Shown: positions 55,000 to 64,000 of the stretch, piece by piece
How the letters are laid out: each line of letters opens with the position of its first letter
Position numbering within the stretch: position 1 is the first letter of the stretch
NCBI GenBank assembly: GCA_030065915.1
Contig: JASJCQ010000012.1
Location: forward strand, 62,001 to 126,000
Length of the DNA stretch: 64,000 bases
Reading direction: 5' to 3'
Source of the DNA: Woeseiaceae bacterium
GTDB lineage: Bacteria > Pseudomonadota > Gammaproteobacteria > Steroidobacterales > Woeseiaceae
Notes under the pieces: model-generated
Databases searched by the model: none
Seen by the model: the letters and a program-made list of their open reading frames with translations, nothing else
What the model was told of the DNA's origin: nothing
Program-made: the position numbers and the translations under genes

Positions 55000-56095
55000 T
55001 CACAGTCCCTGCTTGAGGCTTGCCTCAATGAAATTGTCCAGCCCTCCATCGAGGACTGCCTGCGTATTGCCGGTCTCGACGCTCGTCCTCAAGTCCTTGA
55101 TGCGACTCTGGTCGAGTACGTAAGACCGTATCTGGCTCCCCCAACCGACGTCAGCCTTGCTCTCTTCGAGCACAGAAGCCTCCGCACGTCGTTTCTGCAT
55201 CTCGAGTTCGTAGAGCTTGGCCTTGAGCTGGTTCATCGCCGTCGCCTTGTTCTTGTGCTGAGAACGGTCGTTCTGGCACTGAACGACGGTGTTCGTCGGC
55301 AGATGGGTGATTCGCACGGCGGACTCGGTCCGGTTAACGTGCTGGCCACCTGCGCCGCTGGCGCGATACACGTCGATCCTGAGGTCTGACGGATCGACGT
55401 CTATATCAATATTGTCGTCGACCTCTGGCGACACGAACACCGACGCGAAGGACGTATGCCGACGATTGCCGGAGTCGAACGGTGACTTGCGTACCAGGCG
55501 GTGCACACCCGTTTCCGTGCGCAACCAGCCGTAGGCGTACTCGCCTTTGACGTGGACCGTCGCGCTTTTGATGCCAGCAACCTCGCCGGCTGACGCCTCG
55601 ATGACCTCGGCCTTGAAGCCGTGCGATTCCGCCCATCGAAGGTACATTCTCAAGATCATCTCGGCCCAGTCCTGGGCCTCCGTACCGCCGGCACCCGACT
55701 GTATGTCGAGGTACGCGTTGTTCTCGTCCATTTCGCCGGAGAACATGCGGCGGAATTCCAGTCCGGCGACACGCCGTTCCAGCGCCTGCACATCTGTCTC
55801 GATCTCGACCAGGGTCGCCTCGTCGTCTTCCTCGACGGCCAGCTCGAGGATGTCGAGCGCATCGGTTAGCCCGCTGCCGATTTCGTCCAGGCCGACCACG
55901 ACCTGTTCGAGCTGGGCGCGCTCCTGGCCCAGCGCCTGGGCGCGATCCGGTTCGTTCCAGACGTCAGGTTGTTCGAGCTCGCGCTCGACTTCGGTCAGGC
56001 GTTCCGACTTGCCGTCGTAGTCAAAGGTACCCCCTCAGCGCGGCACTGCGCTCGGTAAGGTCGGAGATGGCATTCTTGATCTGGCTGACTTCCAT
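55000..56095 (-). CDS. prfB: Peptide chain release factor 2 with programmed +1 frameshift
   Basis: 364 aa if the frameshift is used. The short first frame starts at ATG 56093-56095 and meets TGA at 56021-56023 after 24 codons. The site reads AGG GGG TAC CTT TGA C, with an internal Shine-Dalgarno AGGGGG and slippery CTT, as in E. coli. Skipping one T joins it to the long frame with the GGQ motif ([13 protein letters not shown]). RF2 reads UGA and so controls its own synthesis. Confidence 0.97.
56021..56035 (-). promoter_or_regulatory. RF2 programmed frameshift site
   Basis: Internal SD-like AGGGGG (56030-56035), then TAC, CTT and the UGA codon followed by C (poor termination context). The +1 slip on CTT bypasses the stop. 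Confidence 0.95.
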
Positions 56096-56183
56096 GGTCG
56101 TTTACAAGCGTGTCTAAAGTTTTCGAAAGCGCGGCATAGTATCACTGGCCGAAACCCCAGCGCTATTGTCTACCGTCCTTTAT

Positions 56184-57887
56184 TCAACCGTCGCTGGCCG
56201 CGGGCGCGATCTGCTCAACGATCAGTTGCGGGCGCTCCACGCCTCGCCACTCGTTGACGTCCAGCCGGTACGCAAGCTGCACGATACCCCGGCACGGGGA
56301 TTCCGCCTGGTTGAAGGCGATGGCATCGATACTCGCCGCACCGTCCGCCGGTCGAACCTTGAGTTTCAGGTGATGCTCGCCGACAACGCGTGTCTCGATG
56401 ACGTGAAACAGACCGTGCCAGGCCGGCTCCGGGAATCCCGAACCCCACGGACCCCAATTTCGAAGCTCCCGGGCAAACGTGATCGTCAGGCGATCACCTG
56501 ACAATATGCCGTCGCTGGTAATCGCGCCGCTGAAGTCCGCCGACGGATAGAGCCGTTGCATCTGTATTTGCGCCTGCTCCTTGAAGGTCTCGAAAGCCGA
56601 GCGATCGAGTGTGAGGCCCGCGGCCATCGCATGACCGCCGAATTTACGAATCAGGCCAGGTTCTGCTGAATTGATGGCCTCGAGCAGGTCTCTCGCGTGA
56701 ACACCGGCAACCGAACGGACAGAACCCTTCATCGACGTGTCGCCCTCCAGCGCGAACGCAGCGACCGGTCGGCTGAATTTTTCCTTGACCCGACCGGCGA
56801 CCAGGCCGACGACGCCCTGGTGCCAGGATTCGTCGAACAGGCAGACACAGGCCGGCAGGTTGGACTTATGAATCTTGTCCACAATGCGAAAGGCCTGGTC
56901 ACGCATCGTCTGCTCGATGTCGCGCCGATCGCGATTGATCGCATCCAGCGTCTGGGCATGCCTTGCTGCAGTGCCGGCATCGTCCGTCAACAGGCACTCG
57001 ATACCGACGGACATGTCATCGAGGCGACCCGCCGCGTTCAGCCTCGGCCCGACGGCGAAGCCCAGGTCACTGGCTACGCAGCGCTCGTGCGAACGTCCGG
57101 CTTCGGTCAACAACGCAGGAATGCCCGGCACGGTCGCCCCGGCCCGGATCCGCTTGAGTCCCTGCGAGACGAGTACGCGGTTGTTGTGGTCCAGGGGCAC
57201 GACGTCCGCGACGGTCCCGAGCGCGACGAGATCGATGTACTTCGCAGCCACCCTGGCGGCACCGTCCTGCCCCGCTCTCTGCAGTGCCTGGCCGAGGGCA
57301 GCGACAAGGTAGAAGGCGACTCCGACACCGGCGAGGTTCTTGCTGCCGAATGTGCTGCCAGGCAGGTTGGGATTGAGGATCACATTGGCATCCGGCAGCT
57401 CATTGCCCGGCAGATGATGGTCCGTTATCAGGACATCGATGCCTGCCGACCGAGCCGCCGCGACGCCCGCGACACTCGAGATGCCATTGTCCACGGTGAT
57501 AATGAGCGCCGGCTTGTCGCGACAGGCGACGTCGACAATGCCGGGCGAGAGACCGTAGCCGAAGTCGAATCGATTCGGCACCAGGTAGTCGACGTCGCGA
57601 AATCCAAACGCTCGCAGACAACGCAGCAAGAGCGCGGTGCTGGTTGCGCCGTCCACATCGAAGTCGCCGACGACGAGAACACGGTTCTCCCGGTGAGCCA
57701 GCAGCAGGTCTACAGCAGCATCGATATGTTCCAGCGAGCTGATCGGCAGCAAACGACCGAGCGCATAGTCGAGTTCGGCATCGCTAGAGACACCGCGGTT
57801 CGCAAACAGGCGGGCAAGCACGTCATCGACGGTGCTGAGACTGACGTCTTCGACGCGGGGTCGAACGACGATTGGACGCATCGTCAT
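56184..57887 (-). CDS. recJ: Single-stranded-DNA exonuclease RecJ
   Basis: 567 aa from ATG at 57885-57887, overlapping the upstream stop by 4 nt, with GGAGG 6 nt upstream. DHH-family motifs: VVGDFDVDGATST, TVDNGISS, ITDHHLPG and the DHHA1 motif FGGHAMAAGL. 5'-3' exonuclease in recombination and mismatch repair. The frame to 57932 is rejected. Confidence 0.96.
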   Translation of the reverse strand: MTMRPIVVRPRVEDVSLSTVDDVLARLFANRGVSSDAELDYALGRLLPISSLEHIDAAVDLLLAHRENRVLVVGDFDVDGATSTALLLRCLRAFGFRDVDYLVPNRFDFGYGLSPGIVDVACRDKPALIITVDNGISSVAGVAAARSAGIDVLITDHHLPGNELPDANVILNPNLPGSTFGSKNLAGVGVAFYLVAALGQALQRAGQDGAARVAAKYIDLVALGTVADVVPLDHNNRVLVSQGLKRIRAGATVPGIPALLTEAGRSHERCVASDLGFAVGPRLNAAGRLDDMSVGIECLLTDDAGTAARHAQTLDAINRDRRDIEQTMRDQAFRIVDKIHKSNLPACVCLFDESWHQGVVGLVAGRVKEKFSRPVAAFALEGDTSMKGSVRSVAGVHARDLLEAINSAEPGLIRKFGGHAMAAGLTLDRSAFETFKEQAQIQMQRLYPSADFSGAITSDGILSGDRLTITFARELRNWGPWGSGFPEPAWHGLFHVIETRVVGEHHLKLKVRPADGAASIDAIAFNQAESPCRGIVQLAYRLDVNEWRGVERPQLIVEQIAPAASDG

Positions 57888-58807
57888 ACCAGGCCTCCAG
57901 ACAGGTCGATATCCCGTCGCCAGAACTTCCACTGAGCGCGTCGCGATGACTTCAGGCAGAAGCCGTCTCGTGTGAGCAGCCGGAGTTGCCGCACTCGTCC
58001 TCTGGCGAACGCGACCCGAATTGTCTCCAGCCTTTCCTCGGCGCCGAGCGCATCGTCCTCCGGCACGACGGCAACACCACCCTGCCTCGAAACGTCGGAC
58101 AGGGACTCGGACCAGCCTGACGCGGAGCCGCTGCTGGCTGTCCAGAAACCTCGCAGCAAAGGATCGTCGGCATGCAACGCCGGCAAGTCAGGACGCACTG
58201 ATGCGTTCATGGCGCCACCGCCCCACAGCCACAGTGCGTTCACCGGCTGGAGCTGGTTTGCCTGCCGCCTGAGGTTGACCGGATGATCATGCAGCGCCAT
58301 CTCGATTTCCGATTGCAGTCTGCGCGTGACGTCGACGCCTTCGCCTTCCGGCAGGAACCTGTCGGGCACGTAGCCGTGCAGCGCATCCGGCTCGATGTCC
58401 GACAGCGGCATCGCAGCCGTCTTGAGATAGCCGCAGGCGCCGACTGACAGGAACTCCGCGGTGTCGCCGAGCGTTGCCTGAAGATGGTCGAACAGTTGCG
58501 ACAGTTCACCGTCACGCATCGTAGCGCCCAGGCTATGCAGGCAGAGATGATCCAGTCGAGGTTCCAGGTAAACGGGATCGGCCGCGGCGATCCAGCCCTC
58601 TGGAGCCTCGCCGGTCTGGCCGAGAAGTCGATGCGCGGCCGGGCTGTCCATGCCACCGTGGAAATCTATGGCATTCAAGACCCGATCGGCGAGACTGGCT
58701 GGGTCCTGCCGTATCAAATCGCCTTTCGCCAGCCACCGTTTGAGCGCCGGCGAGTGAATGCTGCGCAATGAATTGATGATGACGATTGCCGAGTGTTGCG
58801 GGTCCAA
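57884..58807 (-). CDS. RpfE-like protein (alkaline-phosphatase/PGM-superfamily-like) upstream of recJ
   Basis: About 307 aa from TTG at 58805-58807, chosen because the conserved part begins SAIVIINSLRSIHSPALKRW; the track to 59017 would extend through unrelated codons. Family resemblance (LxLWGGGAMN, DPLLRGFWxA, LHSLGATMRDGELSQ) is to the uncharacterised group called RpfE or PGM-like that lies beside recJ in Xanthomonas and relatives. Catalytic residues of true phosphoglycerate mutases are not evident. Function unknown. Confidence 0.55.
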   Translation of the reverse strand: MDPQHSAIVIINSLRSIHSPALKRWLAKGDLIRQDPASLADRVLNAIDFHGGMDSPAAHRLLGQTGEAPEGWIAAADPVYLEPRLDHLCLHSLGATMRDGELSQLFDHLQATLGDTAEFLSVGACGYLKTAAMPLSDIEPDALHGYVPDRFLPEGEGVDVTRRLQSEIEMALHDHPVNLRRQANQLQPVNALWLWGGGAMNASVRPDLPALHADDPLLRGFWTASSGSASGWSESLSDVSRQGGVAVVPEDDALGAEERLETIRVAFARGRVRQLRLLTRDGFCLKSSRRAQWKFWRRDIDLSGGLV

Positions 58808-58882
58808 GCCTGGCGTCCCTGTCTTGCCCTTTGTGCGGGCGTCCCTATATGGTTGATCACAGAATGGTAACGGATTGAGCCT

Positions 58883-59251
58883 TTGAAATTCACTCGGGAA
58901 GAAGCAAGCCTGATCGCGATACGCGGCGTCAGTGAGGACGGATTCAGCGTCGGGCGCGAAGTGCTGTCCGGCACCATCGCGCTGACCGGGGAATCGATCG
59001 TCTCCGACTGGGAGCACAAACCCCTGGAGCTTCTCGTCGAGAGCGACTTCGGCGTGCTGCTGGATACCGAACCGGAAGTGGTCATCGTTGGCACCGGACG
59101 CACCCAGCTTTTTCCTCCACGGGAGTTGACGTTTGCGTTCGCGAGACGCGGAACGGGGCTGGAAGTCATGGATTCCCGCGCAGCAGCGCGCACGTTTAAT
59201 GTACTGGTGGGCGAAGGACGCCGGGTAGCGGCCATCCTGTACCCGGTCTGA
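58883..59251 (+). CDS. Mth938-like (DUF498) domain protein
   Basis: 122 aa, TTG start. Single DUF498/NDUFAF3-type fold with IVSDWEHKPLELLVESDF and IVGTGRTQLFPPRELTFAF. The family is widespread; the mitochondrial member helps complex I assembly. Divergent from the RpfE-like gene; convergent with rpoS. Confidence 0.85.
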   Translation: MKFTREEASLIAIRGVSEDGFSVGREVLSGTIALTGESIVSDWEHKPLELLVESDFGVLLDTEPEVVIVGTGRTQLFPPRELTFAFARRGTGLEVMDSRAAARTFNVLVGEGRRVAAILYPV

Positions 59252-59273
59252 GCGAGATCTGAGGCCGCTGCGA

Positions 59274-60212
59274 TCAGTCGAGCACGGTTTCGAGCGACAG
59301 CCCCTGCGACTCGATGCTTTCGCGGAGCCTCGCCAGCGCGTCGACCTGTATCTGACGGATGCGCTCCCGAGTGACGCCCATCTCCTTACCGATCGCCGTC
59401 AGCGTCAGCCGCCGTTCTCCGTGCAGCCCAAAACGTTTCTCGATTACGACCCGCTGCTTGCAACTCAGCTCCAGCAGCCAGTGCTCGATGATCGAATGAA
59501 CGATCTCACGCTGCGCCGCGGTCGGCGGCTCGTTGTCCTTGCTGCCGAGCAGCCTGTCCACGGCGGACGCAATGCCCGGATCGGCCGACACGGAACCCAG
59601 CGTGACCCGTTCTTTCAGTCCCTGTAATCGGCGGATCTCGTCGACGTCGCGATCGAGGTATTCCGCCAGCTCAGCGTTGCTCGGTGCTCGCTTCAGACGC
59701 TGCGACAACAGTCGCGCGGCGCGCACACAATGATTGATTTCCTTGGTGACATGCACCGGCAATCTTACGGCGCCGGACTGGTTCATGATCGCCCGCTCGA
59801 TCGTTTGCCGGATCCACCAGGTCGCATAAGTGGAGAATCGAAAGCCCCGTTCCGGGTCGAACTTCTCAACCGCGTGAATCAGTCCCAGGTTGCCCTCTTC
59901 GATCAGGTCGAGAAACGGCAGTCCGCGATTGATGTAGCGGCGCGCGATCTTGACGACCAACCGGAGGTTGCTCTCGATCATCTGTTGTCGAGCTCTCTCG
60001 TCACCGGCAGTCGCCCGCCGGCCGAGGCGCCTCTCCTGCTTCGCATCAAGCAACGGCGCGGCGCCGATGTCGCGGAGATAGATCTGTGTGGGGTCCAGGC
60101 TGGGACCGCGGTTGCGTGGCTCGGTCGAAGTGCTGGCGGTGGACGCACCGTACCGGTCTGCTCGGCCCGAAGCCGGGACAGATCGCGTCACGTTTTGGCC
60201 AGCCGTACCCAC
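59274..60212 (-). CDS. rpoS: Stationary-phase sigma factor RpoS
   Basis: 312 aa from GTG at 60210-60212, which has GAGGAG 7 nt upstream; a TTG at 60227 is an alternative. Regions 1.2-4 are present: [72 protein letters not shown] and [11 protein letters not shown]. It follows nlpD as in other Gammaproteobacteria. Confidence 0.97.
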   Translation of the reverse strand: MGTAGQNVTRSVPASGRADRYGASTASTSTEPRNRGPSLDPTQIYLRDIGAAPLLDAKQERRLGRRATAGDERARQQMIESNLRLVVKIARRYINRGLPFLDLIEEGNLGLIHAVEKFDPERGFRFSTYATWWIRQTIERAIMNQSGAVRLPVHVTKEINHCVRAARLLSQRLKRAPSNAELAEYLDRDVDEIRRLQGLKERVTLGSVSADPGIASAVDRLLGSKDNEPPTAAQREIVHSIIEHWLLELSCKQRVVIEKRFGLHGERRLTLTAIGKEMGVTRERIRQIQVDALARLRESIESQGLSLETVLD

Positions 60213-60251
60213 AGCACTGCTCCTCAATCGCAGGCCGGGCGGAAAAGCAGA

Positions 60252-60929
60252 TTATCTCGCTGGCAGAAATTGTCGCGGGTTTACCGGCTTACCGTTTCGC
60301 CTGATTTCGAAATGCAGGCGCGGCTTGCGTTCCGGACCCTCACCCATTCTCGCGATCGGCTGGCCCTTCGCGATTACTTCGCCTTCGGCGACCAGCAGCG
60401 ACGCGTTGTACCCGTAGGCACTCAGGTAGGTGTCATTATGCTTGATGATAATAAGCTGCCCGTAGCCGATCAGTCCACCGCCGGCATAGACGACCTTGCC
60501 GGAGGCCGCAGCCCGTATGGACTGGCCCTGCCTGCCATCAATCAGGATGCCGGTGCCGGTGCCGGGTTTTCCGCCAAAACCGACACTGACCGCGCCCGAT
60601 GTCGGCCATGCCCACGCCGGTGGAGGGTCGGACGGCAGCTCCGGAAGCGGCCGCGGCGCGGGCCTGGACGAACTGCTGGCTCTGCCGGACGTCGGATACA
60701 AGCGTAAGACCTGCCCCGGGTAGATCAGGGACCCGTCGCCGAGCCGATTCCACCGGGCGACTTCGGCCGGATCCTTGCCGTAGCGAAAAGCAATCGAGAA
60801 CAGCGTCTCGCCGCTCCTGACAATATGCGTGCCGGCGGAGTTGTAACGCGCAGGCGTGCCGCACGCCACCACGAGCATGCAGGCGGCGACAACGGCAATC
60901 AGCTTGTGCTTTGCCGCCAGCTCGCGCAT
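60252..60929 (-). CDS. nlpD: NlpD-like lipoprotein, LysM and degenerate LytM (M23) domains
   Basis: 225 aa from ATG at 60927-60929. Lipobox LVVAC near residue 22, LysM (THIVRSGETLFSIAFRYGKD) and a LytM domain ending LHFEIRRNGKPVNP. The zinc-binding residues are not kept: GTGILID in place of HxG(I)D, and SAYGYN. NlpD is thus an amidase activator, not an enzyme. It probably also carries rpoS promoters, as in E. coli. Confidence 0.95.
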   Translation of the reverse strand: MRELAAKHKLIAVVAACMLVVACGTPARYNSAGTHIVRSGETLFSIAFRYGKDPAEVARWNRLGDGSLIYPGQVLRLYPTSGRASSSSRPAPRPLPELPSDPPPAWAWPTSGAVSVGFGGKPGTGTGILIDGRQGQSIRAAASGKVVYAGGGLIGYGQLIIIKHNDTYLSAYGYNASLLVAEGEVIAKGQPIARMGEGPERKPRLHFEIRRNGKPVNPRQFLPAR

Positions 60930-60931
60930 CG

Positions 60932-61516
60932 CTAATGCCAGTACATCAGGTAGTAGATGATCAGCGCGACCAGCAGGACAGCAAGCCACCCGAGCCACTC
61001 GATGTATTTTGACACCTGCGACTCGAACTTTTCACCGCCGAGCACGATAAGCCCGGCGACGAGGAAGAACCGCGCGCCCCTGCCGACCAGTGACGCCAGC
61101 GTGAAGCCAACCGGGTTCAACATCACGACGCCCGCGGCAATCGTGAATACCTTGTACGGGATAGGTGAGAAACCGGCGATGAAGACGGCCCAGAATCCGT
61201 AGGCATCGAACCATTCGCGACTCGTCAGGTAGGCGGGCCAATAACTGGATTCGCGCAGCCAGGGCTCAATAGCGCCGAACATCAGGTAGCCGATCGCATA
61301 TCCAGCGAGCCCTCCGAGCACCGAGAAGATCGTCGCGACGGCAGCAAAACGCCACGCATGCCGGCGCTCGGCGAAGCACATCGGCGCCAGCATGACGTCG
61401 ACCGGGATCGGAAAGAACGATGACTCCGCGAAGCTCATCGCCGCGAGGTAGGACTGCGCGTGGCGATGCCGGGACCAGATCAACACCCGGTCATACAGAG
61501 GCCGGAACAAGGTCAT
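60932..61516 (-). CDS. yqaA: YqaA/DedA-family membrane protein
   Basis: 194 aa from ATG at 61514-61516. Four to five helices; FAESSFFPIPVDVMLAPM and GFSPIPYKVFTIAAGV are DedA/SNARE-associated signatures. The gene commonly lies between pcm and nlpD. A frame to 61579 is rejected. Function is linked to membrane lipid or proton homeostasis in the family. Confidence 0.9.
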   Translation of the reverse strand: MTLFRPLYDRVLIWSRHRHAQSYLAAMSFAESSFFPIPVDVMLAPMCFAERRHAWRFAAVATIFSVLGGLAGYAIGYLMFGAIEPWLRESSYWPAYLTSREWFDAYGFWAVFIAGFSPIPYKVFTIAAGVVMLNPVGFTLASLVGRGARFFLVAGLIVLGGEKFESQVSKYIEWLGWLAVLLVALIIYYLMYWH

Positions 61517-61613
61517 TGCACGCGGTCCCCGTGACCGAGCCTGCATGCAGCCGCAGTCAGATCCCGCGTCCGTGTGCATAATTCACACGAAGTATACTTT
61601 ATAAACATTTGTT

Positions 61614-62246
61614 TTAACTTGACTCTTTTACCAGAGGAACAAAGCTCACCGGACCCAGCGATACCTGCTCGTAGTGATCGTCCCGCCGGGTCACCTGGAC
61701 CAGATCCTGCGCCCTGGGCGGGCCAATCGGGATAATCAGACGTCCGCCGGGCGCCAATTGTTCCAACAGCTTCTCGGGTATCTCGGGCGCGGCGGCGGCG
61801 ACGATAATGCCATCGTAGGGGCCATACTTGTTCCAGCCCTGCCAACCATCGCCGGGCCGGAACTGGACATTGTATATACCAAGGTCGCGAAGCCGCTGCC
61901 GTGTCTTTCGCAGCAGTTCCGGGATTCGCTCGACGGAATAGATCTTCTTGACCAACGGTGCCAGCACCGCCGTCTGGTAGCCGCAGCCGGTACCGATCTC
62001 CAGTACCTTCTCGCCTTCGAACCCGTCAAGCAGTGCCTCGGTCATCCGGGCAACGATGTACGGCTGGCTAATCGTCTGGCCATGGCCGATCGGCAGCGCC
62101 GTATCTTCATAGGCACGGCTCGCGAGCGCCTCGTCGACGAACAGGTGCCTGGGTACGTTCCTGATCTGGGTGAGCACGTCCTGCGATCGTATACCGTGCT
62201 CCATTAATCGCCGGACCAGCCGGTCACGAGTTCGTGCCGACGTCAT
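61614..62246 (-). CDS. pcm: Protein-L-isoaspartate O-methyltransferase
   Basis: 210 aa from ATG at 62244-62246, favoured by AGGGA six nt upstream and by the N-terminus lining up with E. coli Pcm; an ATG at 62279 overlapping the surE stop is possible. Motifs [36 protein letters not shown] and GDGWQGW. Repairs damaged aspartyl residues. Confidence 0.96.
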   Translation of the reverse strand: MTSARTRDRLVRRLMEHGIRSQDVLTQIRNVPRHLFVDEALASRAYEDTALPIGHGQTISQPYIVARMTEALLDGFEGEKVLEIGTGCGYQTAVLAPLVKKIYSVERIPELLRKTRQRLRDLGIYNVQFRPGDGWQGWNKYGPYDGIIVAAAAPEIPEKLLEQLAPGGRLIIPIGPPRAQDLVQVTRRDDHYEQVSLGPVSFVPLVKESS

Positions 62247-62278
62247 GCCTATTCCCTGGTTGCCCCGCTCCGCCGTCA

Positions 62279-63025
62279 TCACTGGTCCAGCCATTCGCTC
62301 AATTGCGGCAGCGCATCGTGGCGCGTGAGATCCACCTTGAGCGGCGTCACAGCGACCTTGCCGTTCTCGACAGCGTAAAAATCCGTGCCCGGCCCGGCAT
62401 CGGCTTGCCGTCCGGCAGGTCCAACCCAGTAGATCGTTCGACCATGCGGGTCCTTCTCTTTGACGACAGACTCGGACTTGTGCCGAAAACCCAGTCGAGC
62501 CGCCTCGATGCCCCCGAGTTCATCGTAGGGCAGATCGGGGACGTTGACGTTCAGAATGACATCGGGAGACAGCAACGCCTCTTCCAGCTTGCCGAGCATA
62601 TCCACGACCACGCGGCCCGCGGTGTCAAAGTGCGTCAGTCGTTCACCGGCCAGCGACACGGCGATTGTCGGTAAACCGAGAAACCGACCCTCGAGTGCGG
62701 CGGCCACGGTCCCGGAGTAGATGACGTCGTCGCCAAGGTTGGCGCCGTGATTGATGCCGGAGACGACGAGGTCAGGTTCGTAGTCGAGGAAGCCTGTGAG
62801 CGCGAGGTGCACGCAGTCGGACGGCGTGCCGTCGACGCTGTAACGATTCTCGCCCACCTTCGCCACTCGCAACGGAGAATGCACCGTCAGCGAACTGCTC
62901 GCCGCCGAGCGATTCCTATCGGGTGCAACAACGACGACGTCAGCGACGGTCTCGAGGGCGTCAATCAGTACATTGATCCCTGTGGCTAGATATCCGTCGT
63001 CGTTGCTAACGAGGATTTTCTTCAT
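62279..63025 (-). CDS. surE: 5'/3'-nucleotidase SurE
   Basis: 248 aa. N-terminal [17 protein letters not shown] with the metal-binding Asp pair, then [14 protein letters not shown] and [19 protein letters not shown]. Stationary-phase survival nucleotidase in the conserved truD-surE-pcm region. Confidence 0.97.
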   Translation of the reverse strand: MKKILVSNDDGYLATGINVLIDALETVADVVVVAPDRNRSAASSSLTVHSPLRVAKVGENRYSVDGTPSDCVHLALTGFLDYEPDLVVSGINHGANLGDDVIYSGTVAAALEGRFLGLPTIAVSLAGERLTHFDTAGRVVVDMLGKLEEALLSPDVILNVNVPDLPYDELGGIEAARLGFRHKSESVVKEKDPHGRTIYWVGPAGRQADAGPGTDFYAVENGKVAVTPLKVDLTRHDALPQLSEWLDQ

Positions 63026-63039
63026 TTCGAAAAGTCTGT

Positions 63040-63068
63040 TTGGCGGCTGGCGGCGCGCTCACTATACT
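63040..63068 (+). promoter_or_regulatory. Predicted smrA promoter
   Basis: TTGGCG (63040-63045), 17-nt spacer, TATACT (63063-63068), about 40 bp before the GTG start. It is in the surE-smrA divergent gap. Confidence 0.6.
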
Positions 63069-63107
63069 CAATGTTCAAGCCCGACCATAGCTTTAGGAAA
63101 GGACACC

Positions 63108-63635
63108 GTGAGCGAGGACGACATCAATCTCTTTCGAGACGCCGTTAGCGGCGCCAAGCCGCTCAAAGCTGCCAATCGCGCCTCGTCGGAATCCCCGAAA
63201 CCCAAACCCAGGGCGCGTTTCAGTCGTGCCGACGAGGCGGACGCGCTGCGTGAGAGCCTCGAGTTCGATATCGACGAACTGGAATCGAACAATGTCGACT
63301 CCATGCGCTTTCATCGGCCGTCGGTGGGCAAGCGCACATTCAGGAAACTGGCGCGCGGTCGATTCGCCGTGCAGGCCGAAATCGACCTCCATGGAATGAC
63401 GGTCGCTGAGGCGAAACCCAGGCTAGCCGACTTTATCGAGTACAGCGTCAGTCAACGCCACCTGTGCGTCCGCGTCGTTCACGGCAAAGGACTTGGATCG
63501 GGTGACCGGGGTCCCGTGCTGAAACGTGCCGTCAATCGCTGGCTGCGGAAATGGAAGACCGTTCTCGCTTTCGTCTCGACGCGGCAGGTGGACGGCGGAA
63601 CCGGCGCTATCTACGTTCTGCTTGACGACAGCTGA
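63108..63635 (+). CDS. smrA: Smr-domain endonuclease-like protein SmrA
   Basis: 175 aa from GTG at 63108 with AAAGGA upstream. The Smr domain has AEIDLHGMTVAEAKPRLADF and VVHGKGLGSG. Smr proteins bind or nick nucleic acids. The longer frame to 62973 is rejected. It is inserted on the plus strand between truD and surE, which are normally adjacent. Its stop lies 1 nt before the truD stop (convergent). Confidence 0.92.
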   Translation: MSEDDINLFRDAVSGAKPLKAANRASSESPKPKPRARFSRADEADALRESLEFDIDELESNNVDSMRFHRPSVGKRTFRKLARGRFAVQAEIDLHGMTVAEAKPRLADFIEYSVSQRHLCVRVVHGKGLGSGDRGPVLKRAVNRWLRKWKTVLAFVSTRQVDGGTGAIYVLLDDS

Positions 63636-63636
63636 A

Positions 63637-64000
63637 TCAGACCATCGGCTGGCGCAACTCGAACAGCTCCCGCAGCAGCGCTGTCGCGAACTCACCGCGC
63701 CGCAGGGTGAACCGGACTTCAATGCCGTCCGGAGAACTCGAACAGGTCCAGTCTCCAGGGACCAGGCGCGTCGGACGGCTACCCGCTTCGACGCGCGCCG
63801 ATACAAGGCCTTCTGCCAAGTCCGGCCATTTTCGTGCAACTTCGCACTCCAGCGCCGCCGGTTTGCCTGAGGATCGGGGCGCGCCCTCGCCCCACAGGCT
63901 CAGCGCCGGGTGAATATCGTGACGACTCAGACGTTGCAGCAGCTCCGTGTCCACCGTTTCGACCGCGAAGATTGACGCACTGCCGTCCAGACCAGCAAGG
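63637..64000 (-). CDS. truD: tRNA pseudouridine synthase D, C-terminal part (5' end outside window)
   Basis: The frame is open to the window edge: LDGSASIFAVETVDTELLQR and then HPALSLWGEGAPRSSGKPAA, ending RRGEFATALLRELF. This is the TruD C-terminus. Only about 120 codons are inside. A GTG at 63954 is internal, not a start. Modifies U13 of tRNA-Glu. Confidence 0.93.
   Translation of the reverse strand, partial: LAGLDGSASIFAVETVDTELLQRLSRHDIHPALSLWGEGAPRSSGKPAALECEVARKWPDLAEGLVSARVEAGSRPTRLVPGDWTCSSSPDGIEVRFTLRRGEFATALLRELFELRQPMV

Overview
This is a contiguous stretch of gammaproteobacterial chromosome, G+C-rich (my impression is about 60%). It is almost wall-to-wall housekeeping genes, most of them on the minus strand. 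Support for a Gammaproteobacterium: LexA with twin SOS boxes, a RpoE-RseA-RseB-RseC cascade, surE-pcm-yqaA-nlpD-rpoS, rluC divergent from rne, LolCDE, and RF2 with its programmed frameshift. The order ComEC-ExbB-ExbD-(MsbA)-LpxK-KdsB-PTP ... RNase E resembles the Pseudomonas arrangement, but several genes differ (murB, sppA, mucD and fabD are absent from their usual places). A marine Chromatiales/Woeseia-like lineage would fit; that is only a guess. GTG and TTG starts and 4- or 8-nt start/stop overlaps are common.

Layout: (1) 1-1.8 kb: a lexA-imuA SOS operon and an OprI-like murein lipoprotein with promoter and terminator. (2) 1.9-5.1 kb: a small accessory patch with a dead IS30-type transposase remnant, a trypsin-like protease and a beta-lactamase-fold serine hydrolase. 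(3) 5.2-11.6 kb: L,D-transpeptidase and GST, then fabH-plsX-rpmF-yceD, maf and rluC. (4) 11.6-17.2 kb: rne with a structured leader, then two copies of a low-molecular-weight tyrosine phosphatase gene (one without its active site) flanking an unusual AAA-like/FHA fusion. (5) 17.3-29.5 kb: a photolyase-like protein, then kdsB, lpxK, msbA, exbD, exbB, comEC and lolCDE (cell envelope). (6) 29.6-36.3 kb: mfd, csiV, a degenerate GGDEF protein and nagZ. (7) 36.3-45.4 kb: rlmD, an exonuclease, acpS, pdxJ, recO, era, rnc, lepB, lepA. (8) 45.2-48.1 kb: rseC, rseB, rseA, rpoE with a sigma-E-like promoter. (9) 48.1-53.5 kb: a complete succinate dehydrogenase locus with both assembly factors (SdhAF4 upstream, SdhE downstream), YgfX and divergent YgfZ. 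(10) 53.5-64 kb: lysS, prfB, recJ, rpoS, nlpD, yqaA, pcm, surE, smrA and the end of truD.

The most unusual sequence is at 48758-48949. Four tandem 48-bp copies cover the start of sdhE. Three of them form short look-alike open frames (11-13 codons) that begin like SdhE and then stop, just upstream of the real start codon. The second point of interest is the duplicated phosphatase gene around the FHA fusion. The rest is mostly well-understood core biology. No tRNA, rRNA or CRISPR array was seen.
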